DNA of 64,000 nt. Source: Antedon bifida (Eukaryota > Echinodermata > Crinoidea > Comatulida > Antedonidae). Under the pieces are notes generated by a model. It had not been told where the DNA came from and made no database searches. It saw nothing but the letters and a program-made list of their open reading frames with translations. This document shows positions 35,349 to 50,300 of the stretch, in pieces. Each line of letters starts with the position of its first letter. Positions within the stretch are counted from its first letter, which is position 1. The translations under genes and the position numbers were made by a program. The DNA is taken from the NCBI GenBank assembly GCA_963402885.1, contig OY727093.1, positions 24,489,409-24,553,408 of the forward strand, read 5' to 3'.

Positions 35349-38300
35349 TTAGTCTATTTTAAACAGGTTTTTGACATCTGCTAAAGCCTTTTCTATTGCT
35401 TGGCCAAATTTTCTTGAATTCTATAAGAAAACAAATACAGTTTTAATAGAAATATACAAACATTTAGGTACTTGCAATTTAGTATAAATTCATTTAGCTA
35501 ATCAGTTTATTAACCGATCAGTGTTTCTATGAATGGATGTCTAGTTGGTAGCAGGAATGCTAGTAGATCAAACCCTGTATCATTTTGATTTTATGATCAT
35601 TTGGAAAAATATCACATGATGAAACATGTATGCAATGTTGTTTGACCATGCCCAGGAATCATTGTACAGTACCTTATTCTCACTAAGCAATAACAATGCA
35701 ACATCATTTGTGTTTACTGACAGTACGCGATAAAGCATACAAAAAACAAAACAGCTATCGCTTTATCAGTACTGGAAAGTGCTTGTAGTACTGTATTTTA
35801 GCAAAATTAGCGACAGTTTACTGAGCACGCAAGTTTCTGCTTTTACAGTATCTTAACCACCAAGCTAGATGGAATGAAATATAACTTACTGAGGTAGGAC
35901 AGGACACTTTGCAGGAAATATGAATAAATAACATGTTTTCACCAGCAATGATATAAGAGACGCCATAACCATCATCAGATACCTGAAACAAACAGTTTAA
36001 GTTTTAACAGTGCTACTACTGTATGCTATATTTATATGTGATTATTGTTGTAGTATGGAAAATGAATTCATTATTATTACATTACAAGTAACATACTAAA
36101 CACAGAAAGTTAAGTTTCAGTAAATATATTTTGTTAATTATGATCATTAATTTATAGCAACAATGTGCGAGTGAGTGGCTGAGCGGTTAATACAGTTATG
36201 TGTAAACGTATTAATTACGTTAATTCGGTTAGGGTTTGAGGCTAACTCGCTCCATGGTTCTGGTGGTAGAACGAGTATTCACGGATAACGACTATAAACC
36301 ATAGGTCCAGTGTACACATCTAGCTCACATCTTTCAACAGGAGTAGGGGTTACCCCAGTGTACTAGTACACACACAGCCACTGATCATAACTGGGCCCTC
36401 TGGGAGACCAGTGTTTGACTGAAGAGGTTACCCAATATAAAATAAAATACAACAAATGCAACAAAAACATTGTAAAATGATGTAAACAATGTTTGATTAA
36501 TAAATAACATTTTAATTTAATATTGCATTGAGGAATTAAACAAATACATACTGGGCCGAATCCTCCTCCAGCTGATATGTACTCGGGATGTTTCACAAGG
36601 TCCATTTTCTTAGTTTGTTGATGAGGTGTTTGACTGGTAGATAGCCGCCATGGCTCTGTCAATGCCTAAAACATAAGTATATTTAAGTTAGGTATTATTA
36701 GAATAACGATTTAAATGTAAATTGTACTAAATATATAATACCATTTTTACTAGTTTTAACAAGAAATTTACGAATGCCTAATATTTGTCTTTGTAAAGAG
36801 ATAATTTGTCTTTGTGAGGAAATATTGATCAATAAAAAAGTTCTTAAGCTCTGTCTACACTATCAAAATTTATGTGACAAAAAAATGTGATGTGCCCAAA
36901 TATTGACATGATGATGGTAAGAAATGGTAAGGTATGCATGGGCGCGACTCATGGGCAATACCACTGTCAAAAATGTTTACTTTTCGGGTCATGTTCTCCC
37001 TGAAGGGGATAAGGCATGTGTCGGTTCATCCAGGTAAGCTAGACACATTATAGTCTTGGACATATTACTACCATATTTGGGCATATCACTACCGTATTTG
37101 GGCACATGAAATTTTTGTCAAACTAGTTTGATAGTGTAGACAGGGCTTTAGAGTATATTCTAACCTCATGCAAGAAGGGAGATTCTTCTTCTAAATACTT
37201 GGACACAACATACAAACAGAACAAGTGCCTGTCTATTCCTTTGCCATTCATTGCATCTCGGTAACTTTTCACATGAACATCAACAGCTTTCTTAAACAGT
37301 TCTAGTCTCTTTTCAGCCTGTAAAGGAATAAAACAAAATACACTTATAATTCATTTCTAGTCTATGGATGCTAAGTTAAACTAAGTCACGTTTAAAGTAG
37401 CAATATTATACTGTTTGAAGGTTTGTATGGCAACAATTATTTGTAGTGGAGCTGTAGCTCGGTGTTTACCTTACTATCGTAAGGAACAATCCTGACCTAG
37501 TGCCAGGGTTGTAACTCTGTCTCATCTACTCCTTAAGCCTAATAAATTATCAGTTTAATTGGCAAGTTTCTCGCAGTTTAATGTGTATGAAATAAAATGT
37601 ACATATAATGTAACACCACATATATAGTTCTGATAAGAACTGTTGAGCTCCTCAACATTTCAATTGATATGCTTTGATCATCCTCATCCATTCGCAAACT
37701 TTAAATCCTTATATTGGTAATATTGTAAAACATTCCACATATTAAATGCAAGACCATTCCAATTGATCAGTGTGGAAAAGACATTAACAAATGATGTTTG
37801 TCTACCTTTATTAATTAACAATACTGTAAATTTGATTACTGAAAAGGTAAATACACATTCTTTGAAAGGTTTTTCTACATATTTAAAAAATAATTTTATT
37901 TCAGAATATGATGATGTATGTTATATCCAAAATTGTTATATATGTAATAGAGATGGGTTGTAACTGTTCTGATACGATTTTTGTTAATGTTATGATTTGT
38001 TAATTTTTTAATTATATTATATACATGAGAATTATATATTATTTAAAATGTTCGGGTGGCTTCCATGCATGCGGCTTTTGGCCTTAATGGAAGTCTCCCT
38101 GGTCCTTTTGTATATTTTTTGCTTTGTATTTTTTTTTTTCTTTTGGATCAAATAAACTGATTTGTGACTTGTGTGACTTGTGTGTGACTACGATATAACT
38201 TTTTCGGTATCAACAAATTGTCTATTAAAAAATAAATAAAACTATGAAATAACAAGGCAAAGAAGACTCACCGAGTATTCTGGGTTATCCATAGAACGCA

Positions 38301-41300
38301 CAAAATCACAAGATTCTATCGTACATGGCCGTACAGTTTCAGTTCGTCCCTCACGGAACAATCGCGTCATCGAAGCTTCATACGTCTGGTTAAAGCGACC
38401 TTGGTCCTACATAAAGTAATCATTTATTTGTTAATACTTTTTCCTGAAGCACTACTGAAAACAAAGTCAAAATCTTTAATGTCTTATTCTATAATTAGAA
38501 ACCTGCGCATCAATTTGAATGAATGCATCAAAGCTATTACTTTTTTACTTTCAATATAGGCATATTGCCAAGAATAAGTGGTTACATTCATCTGATCAAC
38601 ATGCATCTGAGCCTATCTGTACCATACTGATTGCATCCTTAGGCAAGATGCTTTACTCTCATTGCTTCGTCCTTTGGATGGGATGTAAAGCCGTGTACAG
38701 TACATATAGTGCATGTTAAAAAACTTACACACACATACACTATTCGAAGAGTAGGGGATTGTTCCCCAGTGTGCTGATCTGGTAGGCGCTGGACTGCTGG
38801 GGGTTCTTGGAGGGCCTATTTTCAATTTCCTCAGTTTCCAGTTAAGCTTGAGGACCAGAATAAATACCTTTAACACTTTTTTGTTAAGAAACAAAATATC
38901 GGTATTTCACAGGGTTTGAACACAGGACCCTAGCATCAGTAGGCAAGCATCTTAACCACCAAGCTACAACTCCACTCAAATATTTAAATATTCTTACCCT
39001 ATAATAAGCTAACTGCATCGCCATTTGAATGAATGCATCAGGGCTAACTTTACATTTTTTCATCAGTCCTTTACCAAATGCATTATGTACTTTAACATGG
39101 AGGTCTACATCATTAGCTAAATTTATTGCGAATTCCCTACTAGTATTGATTACACCCAACAACTGAAAAACAAAAACACTAATTAAAATATTATAATTTC
39201 TTCTTTGAATTTAAATTGATCAAAGTTGACATTTTATCGTATCTTACAATGGTATACATTTCTTTCTTTCTTTTATTTTGGAAAAAAAAATTATATAATA
39301 TATACAACAACAACATGAACAAACAAAACCCAGAAATCTGGATAATCTGTAAAAGTTTTAAGAGTATCAACTGGTTTCCAACAGGGTCCAATAGATATCT
39401 GGTATTATTAAGATTTTAAGAACAATTATATAACTATTAGTTATTTACAATTTCAAAAATATCAATGTCAATGCATTGTGTTCACACAAAGCGAAATCAA
39501 TTTCTTACTTCTGGTACAATGTTCCACTTGAGCAGCTGCGGAGGGCTCAACTCCTTTGTTATGGTTCCTCTACAGTGGCCGTCTTCTCTGTATCCAAGTG
39601 TAATATAGTCTTCTGCATAGGCATATTCAAACAGATGGGCCATTATTGGGGCATCGGCACTGGGAAAAAAATTTTGTATTATTAACATATATACACACAT
39701 TATTATAGTATACCAAACAATACAAAGTACAGATGTCAATTTGGTTTCAGAAATGATAAATTGATAGTTAATATTACAAATATTATGTTATTTACAATCC
39801 ATCAACAAGATAAAACAGCAACAGCAATACCAGACTTTCTGAAAACCGAAAACTCTCCTAATATCAGACTTTTCTAGTGTATATGTAGTCCAAAAGGCTC
39901 ACATTTAGAATACCAGACTTTCCGGAAAACCAAACATATTAGCAGTAGCCCAAAGGCGTCCAGTATTTGGGAGAGTTGACCTCATTGTCTAAATTGTATA
40001 CATAATTAATTTAGATGATAATAATGAATGAGACTACTGAATAGCATGCAGCTAGTGAAGACATTAAATTAGACAAATTATAAGACAATAGTTTGATGAA
40101 AATTACGTCAGACATGAAATTATGTGTGCACATTACTTCCGATGAGCGTCCACATAACGCTTAATACAAGGTGCATCACACCGTTTTTATGAAGAAGCTA
40201 TGCAAATTTGCCAGAAGTGAAAAGTGCCGATCACAATATAAATACATACATATATACTTGAGAGCTTTGAATTTATTACGTCTACACGAAGCCGGTTCAT
40301 GTACGCGGAAGTAACATGTTTGCTTCTGAGTCCTTTCGGGAGTAAATTGTCTGTAGTAAGGTAGGTGAAGTAACTTAATACATAGAGTGTCTTCACGGGC
40401 ACTACACAGGGCTTACAATGAACAAACTGCTGCTTCAAGGCGTACTTTCGATCCATCTGGACATCCCTAATGCTATTTATACATACTTACATTGAATGTT
40501 CAGCATTGCATCCAACTCGTCCATTCTTGAAGACAACAAGGTTGAAGGACTTGTCAAACCACCTATCATAACCTTTGCCATGGAGTAGAGAGCGTCCAAA
40601 TCGATCTAACTGTGTGTAGTCATCCTATATAAAGAAATGTAGAACAATTAAAAAATGTCATATCAATAATGACAGTTTATATTCAGGTATAAATTTCTTG
40701 AATACAAACATTTTTATTGAAAAACTGTTTCTATCTACCAAAACCAACAAAGGTGAGTTCTTCAATTCCAAATTAATTTGTACTGTGTTAGATATAAATG
40801 ACTGTATAAACATAAAAACTACACTGTACATATCCCTTTTACACTGCTGCAAAAGTGTGGAGATTAATTGTGTAACTGTGTCATAGTTCCTCTTTGGCCC
40901 GAGAGGGCTGTGTTACTGTACAACAATTTGAGAACATTGATATAGCAACCCAATGATTTTTCAAATAGAGTATACAGGTTATTAGTATACACAACATAAT
41001 ACAACTTGTTAATTATTACTGATTAATCAGTTAATTAATTGTCTATCACATTAAAGCAACATGGCCATGTGGCAACCCTACAATCAAGCTCACCAATTGA
41101 ATAAAAACATCATCCCCAATCATGATGAAATACATTTGTATGAACCAAATGATATGAACTCCTCGTTCACAAACCATCTATTAATATTATATCAACTGTA
41201 GTAGGATCTACTATACATTATGTGTTAATATTAAAATCTCTTTGGAGAGACCTGGACATGCTACAACACAAAACATGCAAATCTAAAACAGACATCTGTC

Positions 41301-44300
41301 CATACAAATTTGCCATAAAAATGACCATACAACTCTGAACTTACATTAATGATTCAGAAATTTTGTGGTGAGAGAGAAGTTGTTAGACATGTTAAGGGAA
41401 GGAAGGGAACAAAGATCATGTTTTGTTGATGGTGGGGTAAATGTATAGGATCAATTGATTATCACATTTTAAAACTTGTGATAACTGGCACAAATTTATT
41501 TAATATATCTACATTTTATCTGCTTTTACAAGAATGACAAATACATTACTGATCTTGAGGTAAGGGAGGAGGTGTTATTTTTAGGGATGGAACATACACT
41601 ATTGTTTTTTATGGTAAAGGTGTAAACCTATGGGATCAATTAATGATATCTAATAAAAAAAAAAATAATCTTCAGAAAATGGTAACTTGTCATGCACATA
41701 ATTTGATAAAAAGTACCTACTTGAAAAAAAAACTATAAGCATTAGTTTAAAAAATAATTGTTAGTATAATTATAATAAAATAGGATGAACAAAAAAAATG
41801 AACCAAAAGATTAAATGCATAATGCAAAAAGCAAGCAAAATAAAAATACCAGCACCCCAAACCTAGTGTTATTAAAAAGCATAAATAAAGCTAAGAATAG
41901 CAAGTTATAAAATAAGCAAGCATGCAATTGTTGTACAGGAGAGTGTCTGGGGACAAATTGTTTACTATACCTTGTCTATGGGGTTTTCGGATGATCTCTT
42001 GGTATACCATGATGGGTAAACTTTTCGGAAGTCTTCAAGTGGTTCCTTGTATGAAACAAACATGGTGGCAGGGGGTTTAAAATGGACATGAAATGATTTT
42101 CAGATTGCAAGATATTCACAAATTTCATTTTCACAATGGTGCACAAGCAGATTTTAAATCTTAATATCATTTAGTGTATGAATGCTATAAACAGATTTCT
42201 TTTAAAAAGATTTTGATACTGTAACTGTATATACTTGTAGTAGTATGTCATTTTTTCTACAAGATTTCATTATAACCTTAAACACCAATGTGGGATAGGA
42301 ATTATGTTTTTGCTTATACAGCATGTCACTGGCAAATTCATATTTTACACAAACCATTTGAATATGAGTTGTGTACTGTATGGAAACAATGTTTAAAATC
42401 TGTCTACACTAACAAACTTTATGTGACAAGAAACGTTTTGTGCCCATATATCGACATATGATGTCATATCACTACCATATTTGGGCACATCACACTTTTT
42501 TTTTGTCAAAATAGTGTAGACACAGCTTTAGTAATACCTAATACCCCTTTCACATTGCCTGATTCTGCAGTTTACACACAAAGGTGTCAACATCTACGTT
42601 TGTATGGTGTAAACTCCAGAATTTTGCTAAGCGATGTGAAATAGTAGCAAAACTATAATTTTGGGTTTAAAAATCTGTTTCATGTCAATTTCCATTTTTT
42701 TTATACATTATTAAAATATGCTAAAGTTCATTCACTTTATCATATACAGTATACATTTTGTAAACAATAAGAAACTATGAAAGGTGGTATTACTTTAGAG
42801 AAGAGACTGATTTGTGATCACTCTTTGTGGAGCTATTGGGGCCATTTTAGATAAAAGAAATAAAACTGTATCCATAACTCAAATACATTTGTTCTACTTT
42901 TTTAAAGTTTCATGGAAAATACCTGATTATGATTAAAACAAAATAAAATTGTTTTGGAAAAAAATTATGATTGATAGACGGACCTTTTATCAATGTTTAT
43001 TTTTCAATAATATGTTTGTTGAGATGGTAAACAACATGGTTTTAAAGGCAAAAGAGAAGGATGATACAAGGAGTGAGTGAATGAATGTACAGTGACGTGC
43101 TTGGATAGAGACAAGCTAACAGAAACAAAAATCTGCAGAGAATTAAACAAAATAAAAATAATACATAGTAAAATTATAAAAATGTAGATAATTTGTGCTT
43201 ACAGGTCAGGTACAGACATGAATTTTTAATATCTGGTTAAGTAACAAAAATCACATTGAAAAAACATGAATTTCTCTTAAAATTAAATTCTGTAGTTAGG
43301 AGGTAGTTTAACCAATGTAATACCATATCCGGAGACTCCCTAGAAAGTGAAAAAAGGTGCAAAAAAGTTGGTGGGTATGCAATGGATAGTTTTTGTTAAA
43401 GCAAAAAAATAAACGTCCGAAGTCCCAAAAATTAGTGGAAATTATAGATCGATAATGCATGATCAATAGAAATGTTTTTCCCGCACCTGACCTTTAAAAA
43501 GGTTAAAGGTTGTTAGAAAATAACAAATGGGACAAATAGTTTAACTTATAACCAATATAATACTGCTAATTAGTGCAATAAGTATATTAGGATGTTCTAC
43601 ATTTATGTTAAAGGGTATTTTCCTGTACCAGAAAAAACAATATTAAATTTCTTAATTGAATTAATCAAGGCACTAATTTCCACCAAGTGCCTATAAAACT
43701 AGCATCCTGTTGATTATCTTAGTTAGAATTTAAATCGAACTAATTCATAAACTTTATTCAATGTAGTTATCTTGTCAGTGAGTTTTACAATTCTCATTTC
43801 ATAAATTGATTGAATAGGCCTCAGCTAATAACAAATATTTAATTTTATCAGTAGAAAGTTAGTTTACTGTTTATATGATAATGAAATATTAAAAGTAGTA
43901 AGAAGTAAGATTAATTAAGAATTATAGGTATTAAAAAAATTATATAGTAAATTGATGTGGTCTATATGATTATTCTATCAGCATTATTGTTATTAATATT
44001 ATAATAATTATATACTTTTTGTATTTTTTTTGTATGCATAATATGTAAGATTGAAGTTAATAAATTCATTTTTACTCTATCCTGATGTAATTTTGTACTT
44101 TATAAAAATTATACTAAGTACAATGAGAACACACAAACAATTCTTGGGTGTGAATCAATCGAAATTTGGAAAGTATACATAATATAATTATTCACTAAGC
44201 TGGCGTTCTATACTAAATGAATGGCAAAGCAAGGTTAACAGTTATGGTAATTATGTTTTCTTAATTAGTCATTATAATTAATAATTCCTAATTAGTGTAC

Positions 44301-47300
44301 CCTGGTACCATGCAAAATTATGGTATTCCTATACCACAATAGTGTTAACTTTTATGCTGGTCGCCATGCTGGGCTAGGCATATTAAGCTGAGTTTTTAAG
44401 TAGAGAAACCTCCACCTAAAACTTTAAAGTCACATCTGCATATTAGAATTAATAATTTGGCTGTTTTTGTGGCTCGCGCTGTTTGTATTTTATAATTTTG
44501 TTGAATTACCATCATGGCCGCATGAATTGCATACATTTGTATTCCTCACTGGCTTGCAAACAATTGGAGATAGAATAATACGTGATAGACATGGTATTGT
44601 AACCCAATACATGTAAAATGGATGATTGGGAAGCACCTGCACCCTTCCTTTACTACCAATTGGCTTCATAGAAATTATCAAATGATCCATTGTGTTCCAT
44701 TAATTAATTATTCAGGAAATAATGATCGAGGCGCAGCTTACATACTTGTACTCTCAAACTACTAGATATAAAAATATGTTTATTCATTTAATTCAACGAA
44801 TTTGGTAAGTGGGAAGTCATAAGGTGTGTATTCGTACAGTACATGCATTATGCACTGAAATTAAATCAACCCGCCCCACAGTGGGCCAGAATAAATTCAT
44901 TTGTATATTAAAATAGTAGGTGTGGTGTGGGTATGTTTAGATTGAAGTTACTGTAGTGTATGATTGTAAACAACAACATCTGTGGCAGCTCAGAATAGAG
45001 ATTAGCTTTAAGCTGATGTCAGGCTTAAAGTGTTTCCTTACAGGCAGGAAGTAATATTTCTACCTTGTGAAGTGAATCATGAAAAATGCATCATGGAACA
45101 CTGGTATTTTAATAGTGGTGCAACAGAAAGGTATATTTGACCACCTCTAATAATTAGGCTATTATTGGCATATTAAAGATTTATTGTCCCCCAAAAACAT
45201 GAAAAATAAAGATTAATAAAATCTGACTTTGAATAGATTATTTTGTAGCTTTAATAAAGTTAATCATTTCTGTAGAAAAAAAATGATGTCATGTAAGTAA
45301 CTTAGGGCATGGTTCCCTCTTGGACGCATTGATGTTGGCAAAATGCAAGTGAATTAACCAATCATAAGCGACAGTTCGGATGGGCTGCTCTTACAACCAA
45401 GTGGAAATAGCTTAATAGAATATTTTAGAATATGTCTAATTTAGTACCAAACACAATATATCTTGTCTAGTTTGTTTCATTAAAAAAAATATCATTAGAT
45501 TTAATGTGAATGTTGTATAATGCTTTGGATGTCAATTCTTTCAACAGGAAACAAAAACCAAAGTTAATAATTTATGCCATTATATAATAAATATATGCAA
45601 CCACAAACACCTGCATGTTTTAAGCAGTAATGCATTTTTTTCAAGAAAAGCCAGGGTATAGAGAAATCACAGCTGAAGACACCGTTTCACCAAGTGATGC
45701 CAAACTTAAAACCTTATCTTTTCTTATCACATTTTAACAAAATCTGTATTCACCCTGTGTATACAATTTGTATGTGGAGGAAGCTCTGTCTACACTATCA
45801 AACTAGTTTGACAAAAAAATGTATGATGTGCCCAAATATGGTAGTGATATGCCCAAATATACTAGCGATATGACATCACCATATATGGGCACATCACATT
45901 TTTTGTCACGTAAAGATAGTGTAGACAGAGCTTTAGATTATTGGTAGAACACTTACTGGGTCATAGTCATGCTCATCTTCATCAAGTACAACAACAAATG
46001 CAGCCTTCTCAATTATATCTAGTGACACTTTGTTGTCTCCTGACTTGAAAAACTTCTGACGGGCCGCTGCCCATGGAATTCTAAGAAACAGAGCAGAGTA
46101 TACATGATGCTAGTTACAGTTTAACCTAAACATATTACTATTTATATAACAATTTATAGGAACGTTTAAGTAAATTTAGTAAACATATAACAAACAGTTT
46201 CGGCTAACAATAAATAAATAGAACTTAAACTACATAGTGAAACTATTTCCCGCCGGACACCATCCCGGTACCTCTAGAACTGGATTCGAGGTTGGTAAAA
46301 AACTAAACCCTGCCGGACACCATTTCGGTATTTCAAGGTTTAGAGTTGAGGAAGAACATTGTGGTGTTGGTTACAATTACCCTTCTTCGCCCTCAATCCA
46401 AAATGTTGATATTTCATTAACCATACAATTAAATGCAAACTATTAAATTTCACAACCATACTGCTTAAAAAACAAGACAATTTTGTGTAATAATCAGTTG
46501 CGTAACACAGAGGTCTGAGGCCCCTGGTTTAGGGACCCTAAGTGGCCCTCCAATGCTGGAGGCCTCGCAATGTTTTAAGCTTTTTTTTTTACATATTTGA
46601 ATGCCTTTTTCTTCCAGGCCCTGCACAGAGGCCCCTGGGTTTAGCCAGTGTGCGCTCATAGCCGTTACGCCACTGGTTATAATAATGATCATGTAAGTTT
46701 GACATAAAAAGTGTGATGTGCCCAAATATGGTAGTCATATGACATCATCATGTCCATTTATGGGCACATTACATTTTGTTGTCACATAAGGTTTGATAGT
46801 GTAGACAGAGCTTCATACTCGTCAATACTGGACAACAAAGATGTGATTCTTTTGGTTACATCATGGAGGAACATCGTTTATATCCTCTTACCTTTCTCCA
46901 GCTGTGAGAGCTGGTATATACTTATCACCCTCACCTGGCTCAGTATCGTCATCCAATATATATTGGTACTGCCTAAAGAACAGAAGCAGTAAATAACAAC
47001 TTTAATATCCTCTTTAGGGGGATGGATAACATGGACAACTCTACTAATACTGTAAAGATAGGTACAGCTTCAACAATCTCTTTATAGGGACACATTACAT
47101 GACCAATACATAATCACTACTTGATTTTAAAGATTGCATTTGACTTACTTTAAACTAAAATCTAATACAAATTAGAAGTGATACGGTAGCCATATAGGTC
47201 AAGATTCTTGCTTATTACATTTTTATACAAAGGTGTATTTATGATGTAATAATTGCTATATCTTGAAGAATTTAGTATAAAACTGACTCCAAATAACGAG

Positions 47301-50300
47301 GGTCAAGCCATGATTCAATGTATTGATCTTTATTTAATCAGGATGATGATTTGGGTCTCCTGATGATGATCAAATAAAGATCGAAACATTGAAGCGTGTC
47401 TTGCCTCTTCAAGAATTTCATTTAGCTTTTGTTTAAGGATGAAATTTATTCTTTGAAAAAAGCTATAAAAACCGAAATGTTCGAAATTTAGAAAAAGCAT
47501 TTTCTGTAAATATTTTAATTGCGAGTGAGATTGATATAACTAAACTTACTGTTCCAATTCGCATGCATTAAGATTGTAACCGTTTATCTGAAAAAGTAAC
47601 TTGTAAAATCGGCCCATATGGTACACAGCCACATGTCTTGAAGTATGGAACGTCACCACTTTATCGGTCTCTAAGCCTGGGATTCTTGTTGTGTTAAAAA
47701 GCCTTTCATACTGCCATGAACATAGTGGCACAAGATTCTGAACCATGATAGGGTCCAACGTCTCTTGAAATATTTCTTTGCGGAATTTAAGGCAAGAAAG
47801 TGTCACATTGGCTGCCCTAGCTGCCTGGAATCTTGAACTTTGCCACATAATAGTATCCTATCATTAAAAAATAAATTTATGTGTACAGTAATTAATCATG
47901 CAGCAATATATTTTGAGAATTAATCAAGAATAAATGTGTTTAAATACTGTAAAAGGAAATCAGTATCTATGCTCACGCTAGCCATTCACGTTTAGGAGTT
48001 GTCAATTGGCCAAAAAAAATTTGCAAAACTTGCGAAAATAAAGTTTTCTGTAAACCACATCACTGCCGTCGTCGCCAGCCTAAGCGATCGCAATGTAGAT
48101 ATATTGCGTTACTTGCCTATCAAAAACGTTTTTTTGCGTCACTCAAGTAAATTAAAACAGGATTTCCATTCGGAGGCATACTTAAATTGTACAGGCGAGT
48201 AGTAACTGTACACGAGCCTGACTAAAGAGATTTTAATTTGTGAATCACTATTTTCCTTTGGGTCGTCCTAAATACCAAGCCCTACCTGTTTTGCGAAAGC
48301 AAATTTGACCTTAGCGTGAGCGTAGATTATATACAATAATTGACATGGTATCCAGATAATGATGCTGGTTTAGATTACCAGCACAATTAATTTATGAGAC
48401 AACACTTTATTTACATGATCTATGGTAAAAATAATTAATTTGCAAAATAATGAAAAAAATAACAAATTTAGAAAAATATTACGATGGAAAATGGTATATC
48501 AAAATTTGAAACAACAGTCTTATTCAGCTTCGGCTATACCCTTTTCTAAGATACCTTGGTTCTCAACAATAAATTGTAAACTTTATTTATGAAACTCACA
48601 AGGCCATAATAATTGCTGTTAACCATGAGTGCAGAGCGCCCTCTAAGGTAGACATATTCCTCCCACCAATCACTGACATAGTTTGACGAGGACCACCATT
48701 TGAGGTACAAGTATCTTTGTAATCGCATCCCAAGGTTCTGTTTGAAGTCAGTAGCGAGGCGTTCCATTTTGTTGTACTTTTCATCATCCATAAATGGACG
48801 CACCGATCGTAAATACTAAAAAGAAAGTTAGTTAGATTAGATATTGCTACAGGTATACATAGCAAATCTCTTTTACATAGATATCTCTACAATACTTGAA
48901 GGGTTGTTGAGAGCGACTCATTTTTTTAAGCAAAAATTTAAAAAAAATTCTTTCAGACAACTTTTCTATAACCAGAATGATCTTACATTTAAAAAGTCTG
49001 AAATCAATATTTAAAATGTATTCTGTAAAATGGAGTTTTCAGAATAAATTTGTATCTACAATTCTTCAGTATCATAAAAATGCAAACGTAATACAACATC
49101 ACATGTGTTCCACATGTATCGCCTATAGTAATTTATAGATAGATAGACCTAACCTTACATGATACTGTACATACACCACATGTGATACACATGAAATTCT
49201 GATAATGGGATAATAGGTCGTAGGTGGAGATACAGCACTGAGAATTAGGTAATAAATGAGGGGTTTTTGACATGTAGTGTAAAAGCGAAATGTTATAGAT
49301 TCGAAACTTGGCCAGACAGAATGTTCAATGTCACCTTCTTAATAAGTAGATTATCAAAGTAGGTTGAGTTTTATCAAATTATACAGTGTCAATGAAGGCA
49401 TTGTTTATTATTAGTGCTACATTGTAAAATAAGTTGACAAACCCTTCGTAAAGTATCATCAATAGAAGGCAGAGGTAGATTGGGTAGTGTGGCCTGGTAG
49501 CTGTAAAGCTGAGGCTTACGAGTACAAAACACCTTCAAACAAATCTGTAGAAAAGACATAAACAAAATCTATATAAGAATGACATAAAAATTAAAGGTAA
49601 CAAGGCTACTGCCTAAGCCTTGAAACTTATGAGACTTGGCTTAAATGACATGGTTAAGATTTACTATAGTGGTGAACTAGATGTTGAATATATAAATATA
49701 TACAGTATCAGTATTTTATTTTTTTTAAACATAAACATAAAAATATCATGTACCAATTGGCCTTGTGGCCAAATTGCATAAAGCTACAAACTAAAAAACA
49801 CAAGGGTGGAGTACTGTTGCAATGCAAAATGAAAATTATGAGTAGGGGCTCAATATAAAAAAGAGCTATTAGCAATAGATTTGTCCTGCTTGTAAAATAA
49901 GTTTTGTGTATTTATGAATGCTTTTTAGATTTTCATTGTTGATATTTTTAGATATATATATACAGGTATTATTGAAATGCTATATTTTATCTTAATGTGC
50001 TACTCAGTAAGAAGGTAACACTGCCATAGGGATGTAGTTCCCTTTTGTGTTTCCTGCCACTTACTTTGTTGTTTGTTTGTTGTTGTGTTTATGAAGTTTT
50101 TGGCAATAAAGAACTAAAACGGTCATTCTATCATACAAAACATCAAAATTCCAAATACTGACCACCCATATTTTGGTAAGTAGTGAAGACTTTCCTCTTG
50201 GTTCATACATAAACCTACGATACGATAGTACAAACTTTAACATGTATCTCATGGAGTAAATGCCGACCAACCAGACTATTGTGGCAAACACTATAGTGGA

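Larger units (their letters stand above)
42046..45956 (-). other. CPT1 intron between exon 8 and cassette exon 9
   Basis: A 3.9-kb intron with no gene. It contains MITE copies b4 and b5, a small foldback at 42544-42652 (CCTTTCACATTGC / GCGATGTGAAA), a repeat at 45178-45290 shared with 13550-13660, and a partial GCTTGG MITE at about 45305-45400 (GGTTCCCTCTTGGACGC, TAACCAATCATAAGCGACAG). The rest is unique AT-rich sequence. Confidence 0.55.

Noticed and set aside
36165-38985. tRNA genes
   Set aside because: The tRNA-like stretches have degenerate boxes and lack a full cloverleaf; they are SINE heads.
38884-39162. Minus-strand open frame of 92 codons
   Set aside because: Only its first 55 codons are CPT1 exon 12; the remainder is read-through past the donor into the adjacent SINE.
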